Assembly: GCA_035530955.1 (NCBI GenBank) | Contig: DATKTT010000239.1 | Location: 1-12,557 of the forward strand | Origin: Williamwhitmania sp035530955 | GTDB taxonomy: Bacteria > Bacteroidota > Bacteroidia > Bacteroidales > Williamwhitmaniaceae | Direction: 5' to 3' | DNA length: 12,557 nt | Part shown: one piece after another, positions 5,177 through 12,185 of the stretch | Numbering within the stretch: the stretch's first letter is position 1 | How the letters are laid out: each line of letters starts with the position of its first letter | Program-made: the position numbers and the translations under genes | The notes under the pieces: model-generated | Databases searched by the model: none | The model's input: only the letters and a program-made list of their open reading frames with translations | Told to the model about the DNA's origin: nothing

Positions 5177-6187
5177 CTATTCTGCAATCAACTCTTTCAC
5201 TTTTTGTTCTAAAACTTTTCTGTCAGGTAAGTAGAGTTGGTATTTGGAAACAAATATATTATTAGATATACCTCCTAGGGCATACTCCACTAAAATGTCA
5301 TTTTTATCGGCTACCAAAACAATACCAATTGGGGAATTATCTCCATTTGTATTTTCTTCAGCTTTGAAATAGTTCAGATACATATTCATCTGCCCAATAT
5401 CTTGATGCTTAACATGCTTTGTCTTTAAATCAATCAAAACAAAGCATTTAAGAATTCTATGGTAAAACACTAAATCCACATAATAGTGCTCATTATCAAT
5501 GGTTATCCTAAATTGTCGCCCAACAAACGAGAACCCTTTTCCCAATTCAAGCAAGAAGGTTTGAAGGTTATCTATTATTTTTTGCTCCAATTTGCTTTCT
5601 GTCATTCGATATTCCTCATGGATTTGAAGGAATTCCAAAATGTACGGGTCTTTTACAATATCATTTGGTTTCAATATAATCTGTCCATGCTCCGACATTT
5701 TTAAGATTCCAGCCTTATCTTGGCTCAAGGCCAGTCTTTCAAATAGGGATGAGTTTATTTGTCGCTTTAGCTCCCGGACGCTCCAATTCTCATTGATGCC
5801 TTGCTTCTCATAAAATCCTCTTGCATTGTCATCTGAAACACCCAACAATTCAGCATAGTGAGTCCACGTTAATTTTCCAGTCACTGACTGGAAAATTGGA
5901 TATTTCAGATAAAACTGTCTCATTAGGTAGATGTTGCTTTTGCTGAATCCTTTACCAAATCGTCTTTTTAGGTCGGTGGATAAATTTGTCAGCAAGGAAC
6001 TTCCGTATTCCGCCTTCTCATTACCATGCTGCTCATACTCTATGAGGTATTTCCCAATCTCCCAATTTGCTCTTAATAGTTCACTATTTACGGCTTGAAC
6101 GGCCCGCATCCTGGCTGTTTGAATTGTAACTCCGATGGTGTCGACCAACTTTTGATAAATGTCCCTATTTTGAAGCTTCTCGTTCAT
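5177..6187 (-). CDS. YhcG-like PDDEXK nuclease (DUF1016 family)
   Basis: A 336-residue protein. Residues 1-160 match the DUF1016 N-terminal helical domain (NWEIGKYLIEYEQHG, then GFSKSNIYLMRQFY and LTWTHYAELLGVSD). Residues 195-330 form a PDDEXK nuclease domain: Asp238 in YYVDLVFYH, then Asp253-x-Lys255 in FVLIDLKTK, followed by QMNMYLNYF with the typical Gln. All catalytic residues are present. Relatives such as E. coli YhcG are often found with restriction-modification and other defence genes; the DNA target is unknown. A TTG thirty bases upstream (6215-6217) is in frame, but I chose the ATG at 6185-6187, which matches the usual family N terminus and has a GAGAG stretch before it. No methylase or restriction partner is in the window. 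Confidence 0.88.
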   Translation of the reverse strand: MNEKLQNRDIYQKLVDTIGVTIQTARMRAVQAVNSELLRANWEIGKYLIEYEQHGNEKAEYGSSLLTNLSTDLKRRFGKGFSKSNIYLMRQFYLKYPIFQSVTGKLTWTHYAELLGVSDDNARGFYEKQGINENWSVRELKRQINSSLFERLALSQDKAGILKMSEHGQIILKPNDIVKDPYILEFLQIHEEYRMTESKLEQKIIDNLQTFLLELGKGFSFVGRQFRITIDNEHYYVDLVFYHRILKCFVLIDLKTKHVKHQDIGQMNMYLNYFKAEENTNGDNSPIGIVLVADKNDILVEYALGGISNNIFVSKYQLYLPDRKVLEQKVKELIAE

Positions 6188-6255
6188 GGTATTTCTCTCT
6201 TCAAAATCTAATATCAATATTTCTGTTCTACTCGTTTCATTTACCTTTTACTACT

Positions 6256-6265
6256 AACGGTGGAT
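6256..6265 (-). repeat. Inverted copy of the ATCCACCGTT repeat
   Basis: AACGGTGGAT on the plus strand is the exact inverse of 5121-5130, so the nuclease gene is flanked by perfect 10-bp inverted repeats about 1.1 kb apart. Between here and 6410 the spacer is A+T-rich. It holds a small imperfect hairpin around CTTTATAAAG (6314-6323) and nothing else that I recognise. Confidence 0.45.
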
Positions 6266-6410
6266 AAGTTGGCCGGTAGATATAGAATTTTATATGAATC
6301 CATGCTTATTCGCCTTTATAAAGCGCGGTAAGGTAACTATACCACAATTTACTTTTTTCCAAACAAACAATTACTAAATAAACTGAACTATTTATTCCAT
6401 CAGTACTCAA

Positions 6411-6442
6411 TCCTCCAGTTTTAGGCCATTTTGCAACCCCAA
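6411..6442 (+). repeat. Short intergenic repeat, copy R3
   Basis: Contains TTTTAGGCCATTTTGCAACC and shares TTTTGCAACCCCAA with copy R2; its left part resembles copy R1 at 1584. It lies 35 bases beyond the kinase stop codon. TAGGC and GCCTA can pair around the core. Confidence 0.55.
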
Positions 6443-6476
6443 GCCTATCTACCTAATTCCCTAATCTCCTAACATG

Positions 6477-7853
6477 CTAACTCTCTATTTCCCCCTCGCC
6501 AAACCGTAGCGTAACCACCGTGCCTTCGCCCGGCGTGGAGCTTAGCGTAATGGTTCCACCGTGCAGCCGCATCAGCTGGCGCGAGAGGCTGAGCCCAATG
6601 CCCGAGCCATCCTTGCGGGTGGAGAAGAAGGGGATAAACACCTTGTCGTGCAGCTCGGGCGGTATGCCCATGCCGTTGTCGGCCACGGTAACGGTGAGCC
6701 GGTTGTGGTCGTCCAGCTGGGCAATCAGTAGTATGCTGCCCTTGGCCACTCCCTCGAGGGCATAGATGGCGTTGCCCACCAGGTTCAGGAGAATTTGCTC
6801 CACCATGCCTCTGTCGGCGGTTAGCCGAACGGCTTCGCTCGCCACCTTCACTTCCAACCCAACGTTGCCCTGCTGCAGCTTCTCGGCCATGAGCCGCTGA
6901 ATGCTGCCAAAGAGCTCCCCAATGCCAAAGGTGGTAAACACGGGCTGGGGGAGAAGGGTGAGGTTGCGGAACCGCGTAACAAAGTCGACCATGCCGTGGC
7001 TTCGCTCCTCCAGAATGTGTAGCCCGGTGGCAATGTCGGCAACCATGTCGTCGGTAAGCTCATCGGCCTTTTTGGTGTTGCCGCCAGTGTTCACAAGAAA
7101 TTCGCCAAGCGTAGCAATGGTGGAACTCATGGGACCCACGGAGTTCATCAGCTCGTGGGTTAGCACGCGAATGAGCTTTTGCCAGCTCTCCAGCTCCTTT
7201 TCGTCGAGCTCGTTGCGGATATTCTGCAGCGATACCAGCGTAATCTTTTGGTCGAGTATGCGAATCCAGGTGGCCTTTACCGAGAGCTGCATTAGCTCGC
7301 TCCTCTGGTAAAGGCTTACCAGCCTTGGCTCCGAGGGTTTTAGCTGCCGGAGTAGGGTGGCGAGCCCGGGCTTTACGGTGTCGAGGTCGGCAATGCGAAA
7401 CAGGTTTGCCTTCTTGAGCAGGTCTGAGGCGGCGCTGTTGAAAAGGGTAACCTTGCCATCGTCGGTGAAGCCGATAATGCCAATGCCAATGTGCTCCACC
7501 AGCGCCTTGAAGTATTGGTTCTGGTTCTGGTTCTCAATTTTAATCTGCTGGATGGTTTTGTTGATGTTGTCCAGCTGCTGGTAGAGGTTCGAAAAGGCTG
7601 AATGGCTCTTTTTGTGCGAAAAAACGAGGCTGGAGTCCTGGCTGTGAACAGCCTCAAAGAACGACTCCAAGTCCTTGTTGAGCTTATTAAGGCTTCGAAT
7701 CAGCAGGAATACCTGGATGGATAGCAGCAGCGTTACGTTGGCAATAATTAGCACGTCGCGCATCCAGAGCATGCAGGCAGCCAGCAGCAGGCTGTTCGCC
7801 ACAATCCCCACAACCCGTATCCAGATGTTTATGTAGAATCTCTTTAGTAGCAT
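6477..7853 (-). CDS. Membrane sensor histidine kinase, NtrY-like
   Basis: A 458-residue kinase. Two adjacent membrane helices (about 10-31 and 34-55) are joined by a very short loop, so there is no real periplasmic sensor. A linker and a PAS-like domain (about 112-215) follow. The phosphate-accepting His233 lies in the H-box VLTHELMNSVGPMSST, the variant seen in NtrY-like kinases of Bacteroidota. The ATPase domain has an N-box (LLNLVGNAIYAL, about 355-366), G1 (DNGMGIP, 392-398), F (VFIPFF) and G2 (GSGIGLSLS, 416-424), ending PGEGTVVTLRFGEG. It should phosphorylate the sigma-54 regulator encoded 117 bp upstream in the same operon. All catalytic residues are intact. The gene is clearly more G+C-rich than its downstream neighbours. 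Confidence 0.92.
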   Translation of the reverse strand: MLLKRFYINIWIRVVGIVANSLLLAACMLWMRDVLIIANVTLLLSIQVFLLIRSLNKLNKDLESFFEAVHSQDSSLVFSHKKSHSAFSNLYQQLDNINKTIQQIKIENQNQNQYFKALVEHIGIGIIGFTDDGKVTLFNSAASDLLKKANLFRIADLDTVKPGLATLLRQLKPSEPRLVSLYQRSELMQLSVKATWIRILDQKITLVSLQNIRNELDEKELESWQKLIRVLTHELMNSVGPMSSTIATLGEFLVNTGGNTKKADELTDDMVADIATGLHILEERSHGMVDFVTRFRNLTLLPQPVFTTFGIGELFGSIQRLMAEKLQQGNVGLEVKVASEAVRLTADRGMVEQILLNLVGNAIYALEGVAKGSILLIAQLDDHNRLTVTVADNGMGIPPELHDKVFIPFFSTRKDGSGIGLSLSRQLMRLHGGTITLSSTPGEGTVVTLRFGEGEIES

Positions 7854-7881
7854 ATTAGAGTTTCTAATTTCAAATTTCTAA

Positions 7882-7917
7882 TTTGGCTTCGCCGAGCTCC
7901 CTTCGGTCGGTTCTAAT
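7882..7917 (+). repeat. Dispersed repeat, short copy
   Basis: TTTGGCTTCGCCGA joined directly to GCTCCCTTCGGTCGG and TTCTAATT. The copy at 9453-9510 has the same two halves with 21 additional bases between them. Runs of TTTCTAATTT occur next to both. The two copies bracket the regulator gene. Confidence 0.6.
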
Positions 7918-7966
7918 TCACAACTCACAACTCACAACTCACAACTCACAACTCACAACTCATAAC
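7918..7966 (+). repeat. Tandem heptamer array (TCACAAC)
   Basis: Six perfect TCACAAC units (7918-7959) and one TCATAAC unit (7960-7966), ending four bases short of the regulator's stop codon. The 7-bp period does not match the helical turn. It looks like a slippage-prone microsatellite in the spacer between regulator and kinase. Confidence 0.85.
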
Positions 7967-7970
7967 TCCC

Positions 7971-9332
7971 TCACAATCCATAGCGTTCAATTTTCCGGTA
8001 GAGCGTTTGTCGGCCAATATTGAGCTCCTTGGCCACGTTGGATATATTTCCTCTGTGGCGCTTAATGGAGGCTGCAATCAGCAGCTTTTCCGCCTCTTCG
8101 AGGCTCATGGGTGTGTTCCCGAATTCAACCATTTCGCCATGCTCCTGTAGGAAGAAATCTTCCGGTTCCAGCACGCTGCGGTCGCACAGTATCACCGCCC
8201 GCTCCATGGCATGCTTGAGTTCCCTCACGTTTCCCGGCCAGGCGTGCTGCAGCAGCTGTTCCGCCGCCTTGGCTCCAAGGGTGAGGTCTGGCTTACCATA
8301 CTTTGCCGAATAGGAGAGTAGGTAGTGGTTGGCAATGAGCAGGATGTCTTTGCCCCGTTCGCGCAGGGGTGGGAGGGTTATCTCAATGGTGTTGATGCGG
8401 TAGAGCAGGTCTTCCCTAAATTCTCCCTGCTGAATCAGCTCGCGAAGGTTTTTGTTGGTGGCGCAAACCAGCCTAACATCCACCGGAACCGGCCGGCTTT
8501 CTCCCAGCGGTGTCACCTCGTGGTTTTGAATGGCGGCAAGCAGCTTGGCCTGCATGGCTGCGGAGAGGTTGCCTATTTCGTCGAGGAAGAGCGTTCCGCC
8601 CGAAGCCGTTTGAAAGCGTCCGGTGCGGCTCTCCTTGGCATCGGTAAAGGCTCCCTTGGCATGTCCAAAGAGTTCGCTCTCAAAGAGCGTCTGGCTCAGC
8701 GAGCCAAGATCTACGCCTAGGAATATTTTGTTTGCGCGGGTCGATAGCCGGTGAATTTTGTGGGCAACCAGCTCCTTTCCCGTTCCGTTTTCGCCCAATA
8801 TAAGAATGCTTGCCTCGGTGGCGGCAACCTTTTTAATGGTGTTAAACACGCTCTCCATGGCTGGCGATTTTCCCAGAAATTCTCCCAGATTGTGCGATGC
8901 ATCCTCCTGCAGCTGCTGTTGCTGGCCCTTGGCCACCTTCAGCTCACGACGGGTTTTTCGAAGGGCGAGACCGCTCTGGATGGTGGCCAGCAGCTTCTGG
9001 TTGTCCCAGGGTTTGAGCACAAAGTCGGTGGCACCCTCCTTCATGGCGTTTACCGCCAGCTCCACGTCGCCGTAGGCCGTAATGAGAATCACCACTATTT
9101 GTGGATCGCTTTTCAGAATTTCCCGCATCCAGAAAAGCCCCTCGTTGCCGCTGTTGATGCCGGCGGTGAAGTTCATGTCGAGCAGCACCAAATCAATTTG
9201 TTCACTCTTAACGAGTGAGGGAATTTGGTTGGGGTTGCTGCAGGTGATTACGCGCGAAAGCTTGTGCTTCAGGAAGAGTTCCAGCGAGCCAAGCACGCTT
9301 TTGTTATCGTCTACTATGAGGATGGTGCCCAT
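7971..9332 (-). CDS. Sigma-54-dependent response regulator, NtrC/AtoC family
   Basis: A 453-residue activator with the full three-domain layout. The receiver (about 3-120) has Asp8-Asp9, the phosphate-accepting Asp52 in LLDMNF, and Lys107. The AAA+ domain (about 150-385) has Walker A (GENGTGKE, 180-187), the sigma-54 contact loop GAFTDA (227-232) in place of the classical GAFTGA, Walker B (GGTLFLDE, 245-252) and an arginine-finger region (FREDLLYRI). A Fis-type helix-turn-helix ends the protein (about 415-453, NISNVAKELNIGRQTLYRKI). When phosphorylated it should oligomerise at an upstream site and open sigma-54 promoters. The kinase gene follows it, and the divergent permease gene has a sigma-54 promoter, its most likely target. 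The final-Gly-to-Asp form of the loop is seen in other regulators of this group, so it need not mean loss of function. Confidence 0.94.
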   Translation of the reverse strand: MGTILIVDDNKSVLGSLELFLKHKLSRVITCSNPNQIPSLVKSEQIDLVLLDMNFTAGINSGNEGLFWMREILKSDPQIVVILITAYGDVELAVNAMKEGATDFVLKPWDNQKLLATIQSGLALRKTRRELKVAKGQQQQLQEDASHNLGEFLGKSPAMESVFNTIKKVAATEASILILGENGTGKELVAHKIHRLSTRANKIFLGVDLGSLSQTLFESELFGHAKGAFTDAKESRTGRFQTASGGTLFLDEIGNLSAAMQAKLLAAIQNHEVTPLGESRPVPVDVRLVCATNKNLRELIQQGEFREDLLYRINTIEITLPPLRERGKDILLIANHYLLSYSAKYGKPDLTLGAKAAEQLLQHAWPGNVRELKHAMERAVILCDRSVLEPEDFFLQEHGEMVEFGNTPMSLEEAEKLLIAASIKRHRGNISNVAKELNIGRQTLYRKIERYGL

Positions 9333-9452
9333 GGGAGGTGTTCAAATATTATGGTATTTAAGGTTTCTGTTTTAATGATGTTGCAAGTTAGCGTTTTTCT
9401 GGAAGGTGTTAAGCGGTTTAGGGATTTAGGGTATATGCTGTGGGGTGTTTGA

Positions 9453-9510
9453 TTTGGCTACGCCGACATGTCCGGCCACTTGACGGAGCTCCCTTCGGTC
9501 GGTTTTAATT
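9453..9510 (+). repeat. Dispersed repeat, long copy
   Basis: Opens with TTTGGCTACGCCGA and closes with GAGCTCCCTTCGGTCGG and TTTTAATT, as in the copy at 7882-7917, but with CATGTCCGGCCACTTGACG and two further bases between the halves. The 21-base difference is bounded by GA on both sides, as expected of a slippage or recombination deletion. TTTCTA-type repeats continue to about 9530. Confidence 0.6.
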
Positions 9511-9536
9511 TCTAGTTTCTAATTTCTAGCCTCAAG

Positions 9537-9563
9537 TTTCACAGAGTTTCACGGTGTTTTCAC
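9537..9563 (+). repeat. Three phased TTTCAC repeats upstream of the permease promoter
   Basis: TTTCAC begins at 9537, 9547 and 9558, spaced 10 and 11 bp, one helical turn; an inverted TTCAC is at 9584-9588. The spacing suits a regulator lining one DNA face, about 175-200 bp upstream of the predicted start. Similar CACAGAG-type microrepeats also occur as plain intergenic repeats, so binding is only a possibility. Confidence 0.35.
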
Positions 9564-9640
9564 AGGGTTGCACTGGGTAAAGTGTGAAGACTATATATTT
9601 CTCCCCCTGTCCCATTCTAACACATGCGTTGGATGATTTT

Positions 9641-9655
9641 GGAACAGATGGTTCC
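9641..9655 (+). promoter_or_regulatory. Candidate upstream activator site (dyad)
   Basis: GGAAC-AGATG-GTTCC has perfect five-base arms and lies about 80-95 bp upstream of the predicted sigma-54 start, the usual distance for an enhancer bound by NtrC-type activators. Only one copy is visible. Confidence 0.4.
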
Positions 9656-9710
9656 TTTCGGTGTTTTCATATTTCGTTTATTACGTTGAAAATCAGCAAC
9701 CATTTTGTTG

Positions 9711-9726
9711 TGGCACAGCAGTTGCT
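9711..9726 (+). promoter_or_regulatory. Sigma-54 (-24/-12) promoter of the permease gene
   Basis: TGGCACAGCAGTTGCT matches the sigma-54 consensus TGGCAC-N5-TTGCW throughout, with GG and GC twelve bases apart. Transcription would begin near 9737, leaving a leader of about 36 bases before the ATG at 9773. The adjacent divergent gene encodes a sigma-54 activator. Confidence 0.85.
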
Positions 9727-9772
9727 TAATGGCAGATGAAGTTTTATCCAACATCAATAAACAGGGTTAGCC

Positions 9773-12130
9773 ATGATACTAACAAACCTTAAGATTGCCT
9801 TCCGAAATCTCCTCAGGAGTAAAGGCTACAGCTTTATCAACATTTTTGGGCTGGCTATTGGCATGGCCACCACCATACTGCTGCTGCTCTGGGTCAGCTT
9901 TGAGCTAAGCTGGGACAAGTTTTACCCCAACACCAAGCAGCTATACGAGGTGGTGTCGCTCCAGACATGGGATGGTGGCAAACATCCAATTCCCAATCTT
10001 CCTGGGCCCCTTATTGATGTGGTAAAGGAGAAGTATCCCGAAATTAAGATGGCTGCCAACTGCAACACCTTTGGGCAGAAGATGCTCATGCGCTACAACA
10101 ATTTTGAACGGTTCATTTCGGTAAACGATGTGGACCCTGATTTCTTGAAAATATTCTCCGTTCATCTGATTAAGGGTAGCATTAGCTCGGCTCTTTCCGA
10201 TCCACATTCCATCATACTTTCCGAAAAAATGGCTACCGAAATCTTCGGGAACGACGATCCCATGGGAAAGATAATTACTGTTGATAATAAAACGCCGCTC
10301 ACGGTTACGGGTGTAATGGAAAACCCCCGAGAAAACACCATTTTTAGCTATTCCTGCCTAGTTCCTTTCGAGTTTCTCCGCCAGCAAAATCCCTACCTAC
10401 GCGATTCGTGGGGCAACCATAGCTACTTTGGCTTTGCTGAGGTAAACAAGGGGGTAAACGTGGACTCGCTCAACAAGAAGATGAGCACATTTTTTAGCGA
10501 TTATGTAGACAAGTCGGACACCTTACGTTCCATATTTCTGTTTCCAGTTGATAAGGTGCATCTCTACTACTACGATGGAACGCCAACGCAGATGAAGCAG
10601 GTTGAGATGTTCTCAATTATTGCCATCTTCATTTTGCTCATTGCCTGCTTCAACTTTATGAACCTCTCCACCGCGAGGGCAGCCAAGCGTGCCAAGGAGA
10701 TTGGGTTGAAGAAAACGGTTGGGGCCTCCCGCTGGCGCCTGATAGCGCAGTTTATGGGTGAGTCGTTGCTGATAACCTTTATTGCAGTGAACTTTGCGCT
10801 GGTATTGGCCCGGCTTTTCCTTCCAGTTTTTAACACCATGATGGACCGAAATCTGGAAATTGACTACTCCAGCTCCAGCTTCTGGGTGCTGGTGGTGGGA
10901 GTTACACTTGTTACGGGTATTCTTGCAGGGGCCTACCCAGCATTTTATCTTACCCGCTTTCGACCCATCAACGTGCTTAAGGGAGATTCTACCCGAGGCA
11001 AGGGTGGTGCCCGATTTAGGCAGATATTGGTGGTGCTGCAGTATACGCTTTCCATTGCGCTGGTGGTTTCTACCCTTGTGGTGAGCCTACAAATACGCTA
11101 CCTCCAGAATATGGACATGGGAATGGATATTCACAATATTGTTGCCGTGCCTCTTACTGGTAGCATGGCCGAAAAGAGCGACCTCATTCGCAAGCAGCTG
11201 CAGAGCGATCCCTCCATTCAAACGGCATCGTTTGCCTCGCATATTCCCTGTGAGGCCTACACCAACGGTTGGGGTAACGACTGGGAGGGGAAGGACCCCA
11301 ACAACAATCCACTGGTAACCTACATGAATGGTGATTTCAACTTTTTTAAAACGTTCAAAATCAAAATGGCTGAGGGGCGCTATTTTACAGAAATGACACA
11401 ACAGTCCGACTCCAATGCCGTGGTTATTAATGAGACCTTTGCAAAGATGATAACCAAGGGTTCTGCTATTGGCATGCTCATAAAGCATGGTGATGTGAGC
11501 TATCGAGTTATTGGGGTGGTAAAGGACTTTAACTTTACGCACGTAAGTCGGAAGATTGGCCCTCTCATGATGTTTAGTGCCAATGGAGGGTATTATAATT
11601 ACCTTTTTGTGAGGGTTGATCCTATGAACAAGGGGCAGGCGTTGGCTACCATCCAGCGTGTGTGCGGCGCTCAGAATCCAGACTTTCCGGTGAGCACCTT
11701 CTTTGTGGACGATTACCTCAGCAACATGTACGCAGGTGATAAGAAATCCATGACCATCCTGCTTTACTTCTCAGTGCTGGCAATTATGATCTCGTCGCTT
11801 GGACTTATTGGGTTGGCCTCCTTTATGGCGGAGGAGCGCACTAAGGAGATTGGTGTTCGCAAGATTATGGGGGCTTCGGTTGGAAATTTGGTTGGGCTAT
11901 TCTCCTACGACTTTACCAAGTGGGTGTTGGTATCTAACCTATTTGCCCTGCCGCTAGCCTGGTACTTTATGAAGAGTTGGCTTCAAAACTTTGCCTACCG
12001 AATTGCCATGCCATGGTGGGTGTTTGGAGCCGTAGCGACGATGGTTTTTGTGGTTGCCTTCCTCACGGTGGCCTACCAAAGCTACCGGTCGGCGGCTCAG
12101 AATCCAGTGGAGAGCATTAAGTATGAGTAG
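9773..12130 (+). CDS. ABC transporter permease, FtsX/MacB type
   Basis: A 785-residue inner-membrane protein built as two repeated MacB-like halves. In the first, a membrane helix at about 20-44 is followed by a periplasmic MacB_PCD domain (about 45-275), then an FtsX domain with three helices (about 279-299, 326-350, 370-392). The second half repeats this: helix at about 417-440, periplasmic domain to about 655, FtsX helices near 661-685, 715-734 and 749-769. The coupling motif EIGLKKTVGAS (309-319) recurs as EIGVRKIMGAS (692-702), which supports internal duplication. The eight-helix length is typical of the large Bacteroidota permeases used in export or lipoprotein and peptide-stress transport by mechanotransmission. 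It needs an ATPase, and none is in the window. Its sigma-54 promoter and the adjacent two-component genes suggest envelope-stress induction. Confidence 0.93.
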   Translation: MILTNLKIAFRNLLRSKGYSFINIFGLAIGMATTILLLLWVSFELSWDKFYPNTKQLYEVVSLQTWDGGKHPIPNLPGPLIDVVKEKYPEIKMAANCNTFGQKMLMRYNNFERFISVNDVDPDFLKIFSVHLIKGSISSALSDPHSIILSEKMATEIFGNDDPMGKIITVDNKTPLTVTGVMENPRENTIFSYSCLVPFEFLRQQNPYLRDSWGNHSYFGFAEVNKGVNVDSLNKKMSTFFSDYVDKSDTLRSIFLFPVDKVHLYYYDGTPTQMKQVEMFSIIAIFILLIACFNFMNLSTARAAKRAKEIGLKKTVGASRWRLIAQFMGESLLITFIAVNFALVLARLFLPVFNTMMDRNLEIDYSSSSFWVLVVGVTLVTGILAGAYPAFYLTRFRPINVLKGDSTRGKGGARFRQILVVLQYTLSIALVVSTLVVSLQIRYLQNMDMGMDIHNIVAVPLTGSMAEKSDLIRKQLQSDPSIQTASFASHIPCEAYTNGWGNDWEGKDPNNNPLVTYMNGDFNFFKTFKIKMAEGRYFTEMTQQSDSNAVVINETFAKMITKGSAIGMLIKHGDVSYRVIGVVKDFNFTHVSRKIGPLMMFSANGGYYNYLFVRVDPMNKGQALATIQRVCGAQNPDFPVSTFFVDDYLSNMYAGDKKSMTILLYFSVLAIMISSLGLIGLASFMAEERTKEIGVRKIMGASVGNLVGLFSYDFTKWVLVSNLFALPLAWYFMKSWLQNFAYRIAMPWWVFGAVATMVFVVAFLTVAYQSYRSAAQNPVESIKYE

Positions 12131-12185
12131 AAAAGGAAGTTAAAAGAAGTTTAGTAAAATGATTCATCCATTAAACGTAATAAAT

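Noticed and set aside
7918..7966. CRISPR-like array
   Set aside because: Seven-base units with no spacers between them; a simple tandem repeat.
8637..8654. GAFTDA in place of GAFTGA as a sign of a defective activator
   Set aside because: Other sigma-54 activators carry the same substitution, and every other motif is intact, so it is noted in the gene entry only.
9343..9350. TAnnTTTG-like promoter box before the regulator gene
   Set aside because: The sequence is AATATTTG, one mismatch in the invariant TA, with no TTTG at the upstream distance.
6901..9452. Long plus-strand open frames opposite the kinase and regulator genes
   Set aside because: They are antisense to two well-supported genes of higher G+C content, where chance open frames are common, and their translations have low-complexity Ser/Leu-rich composition.
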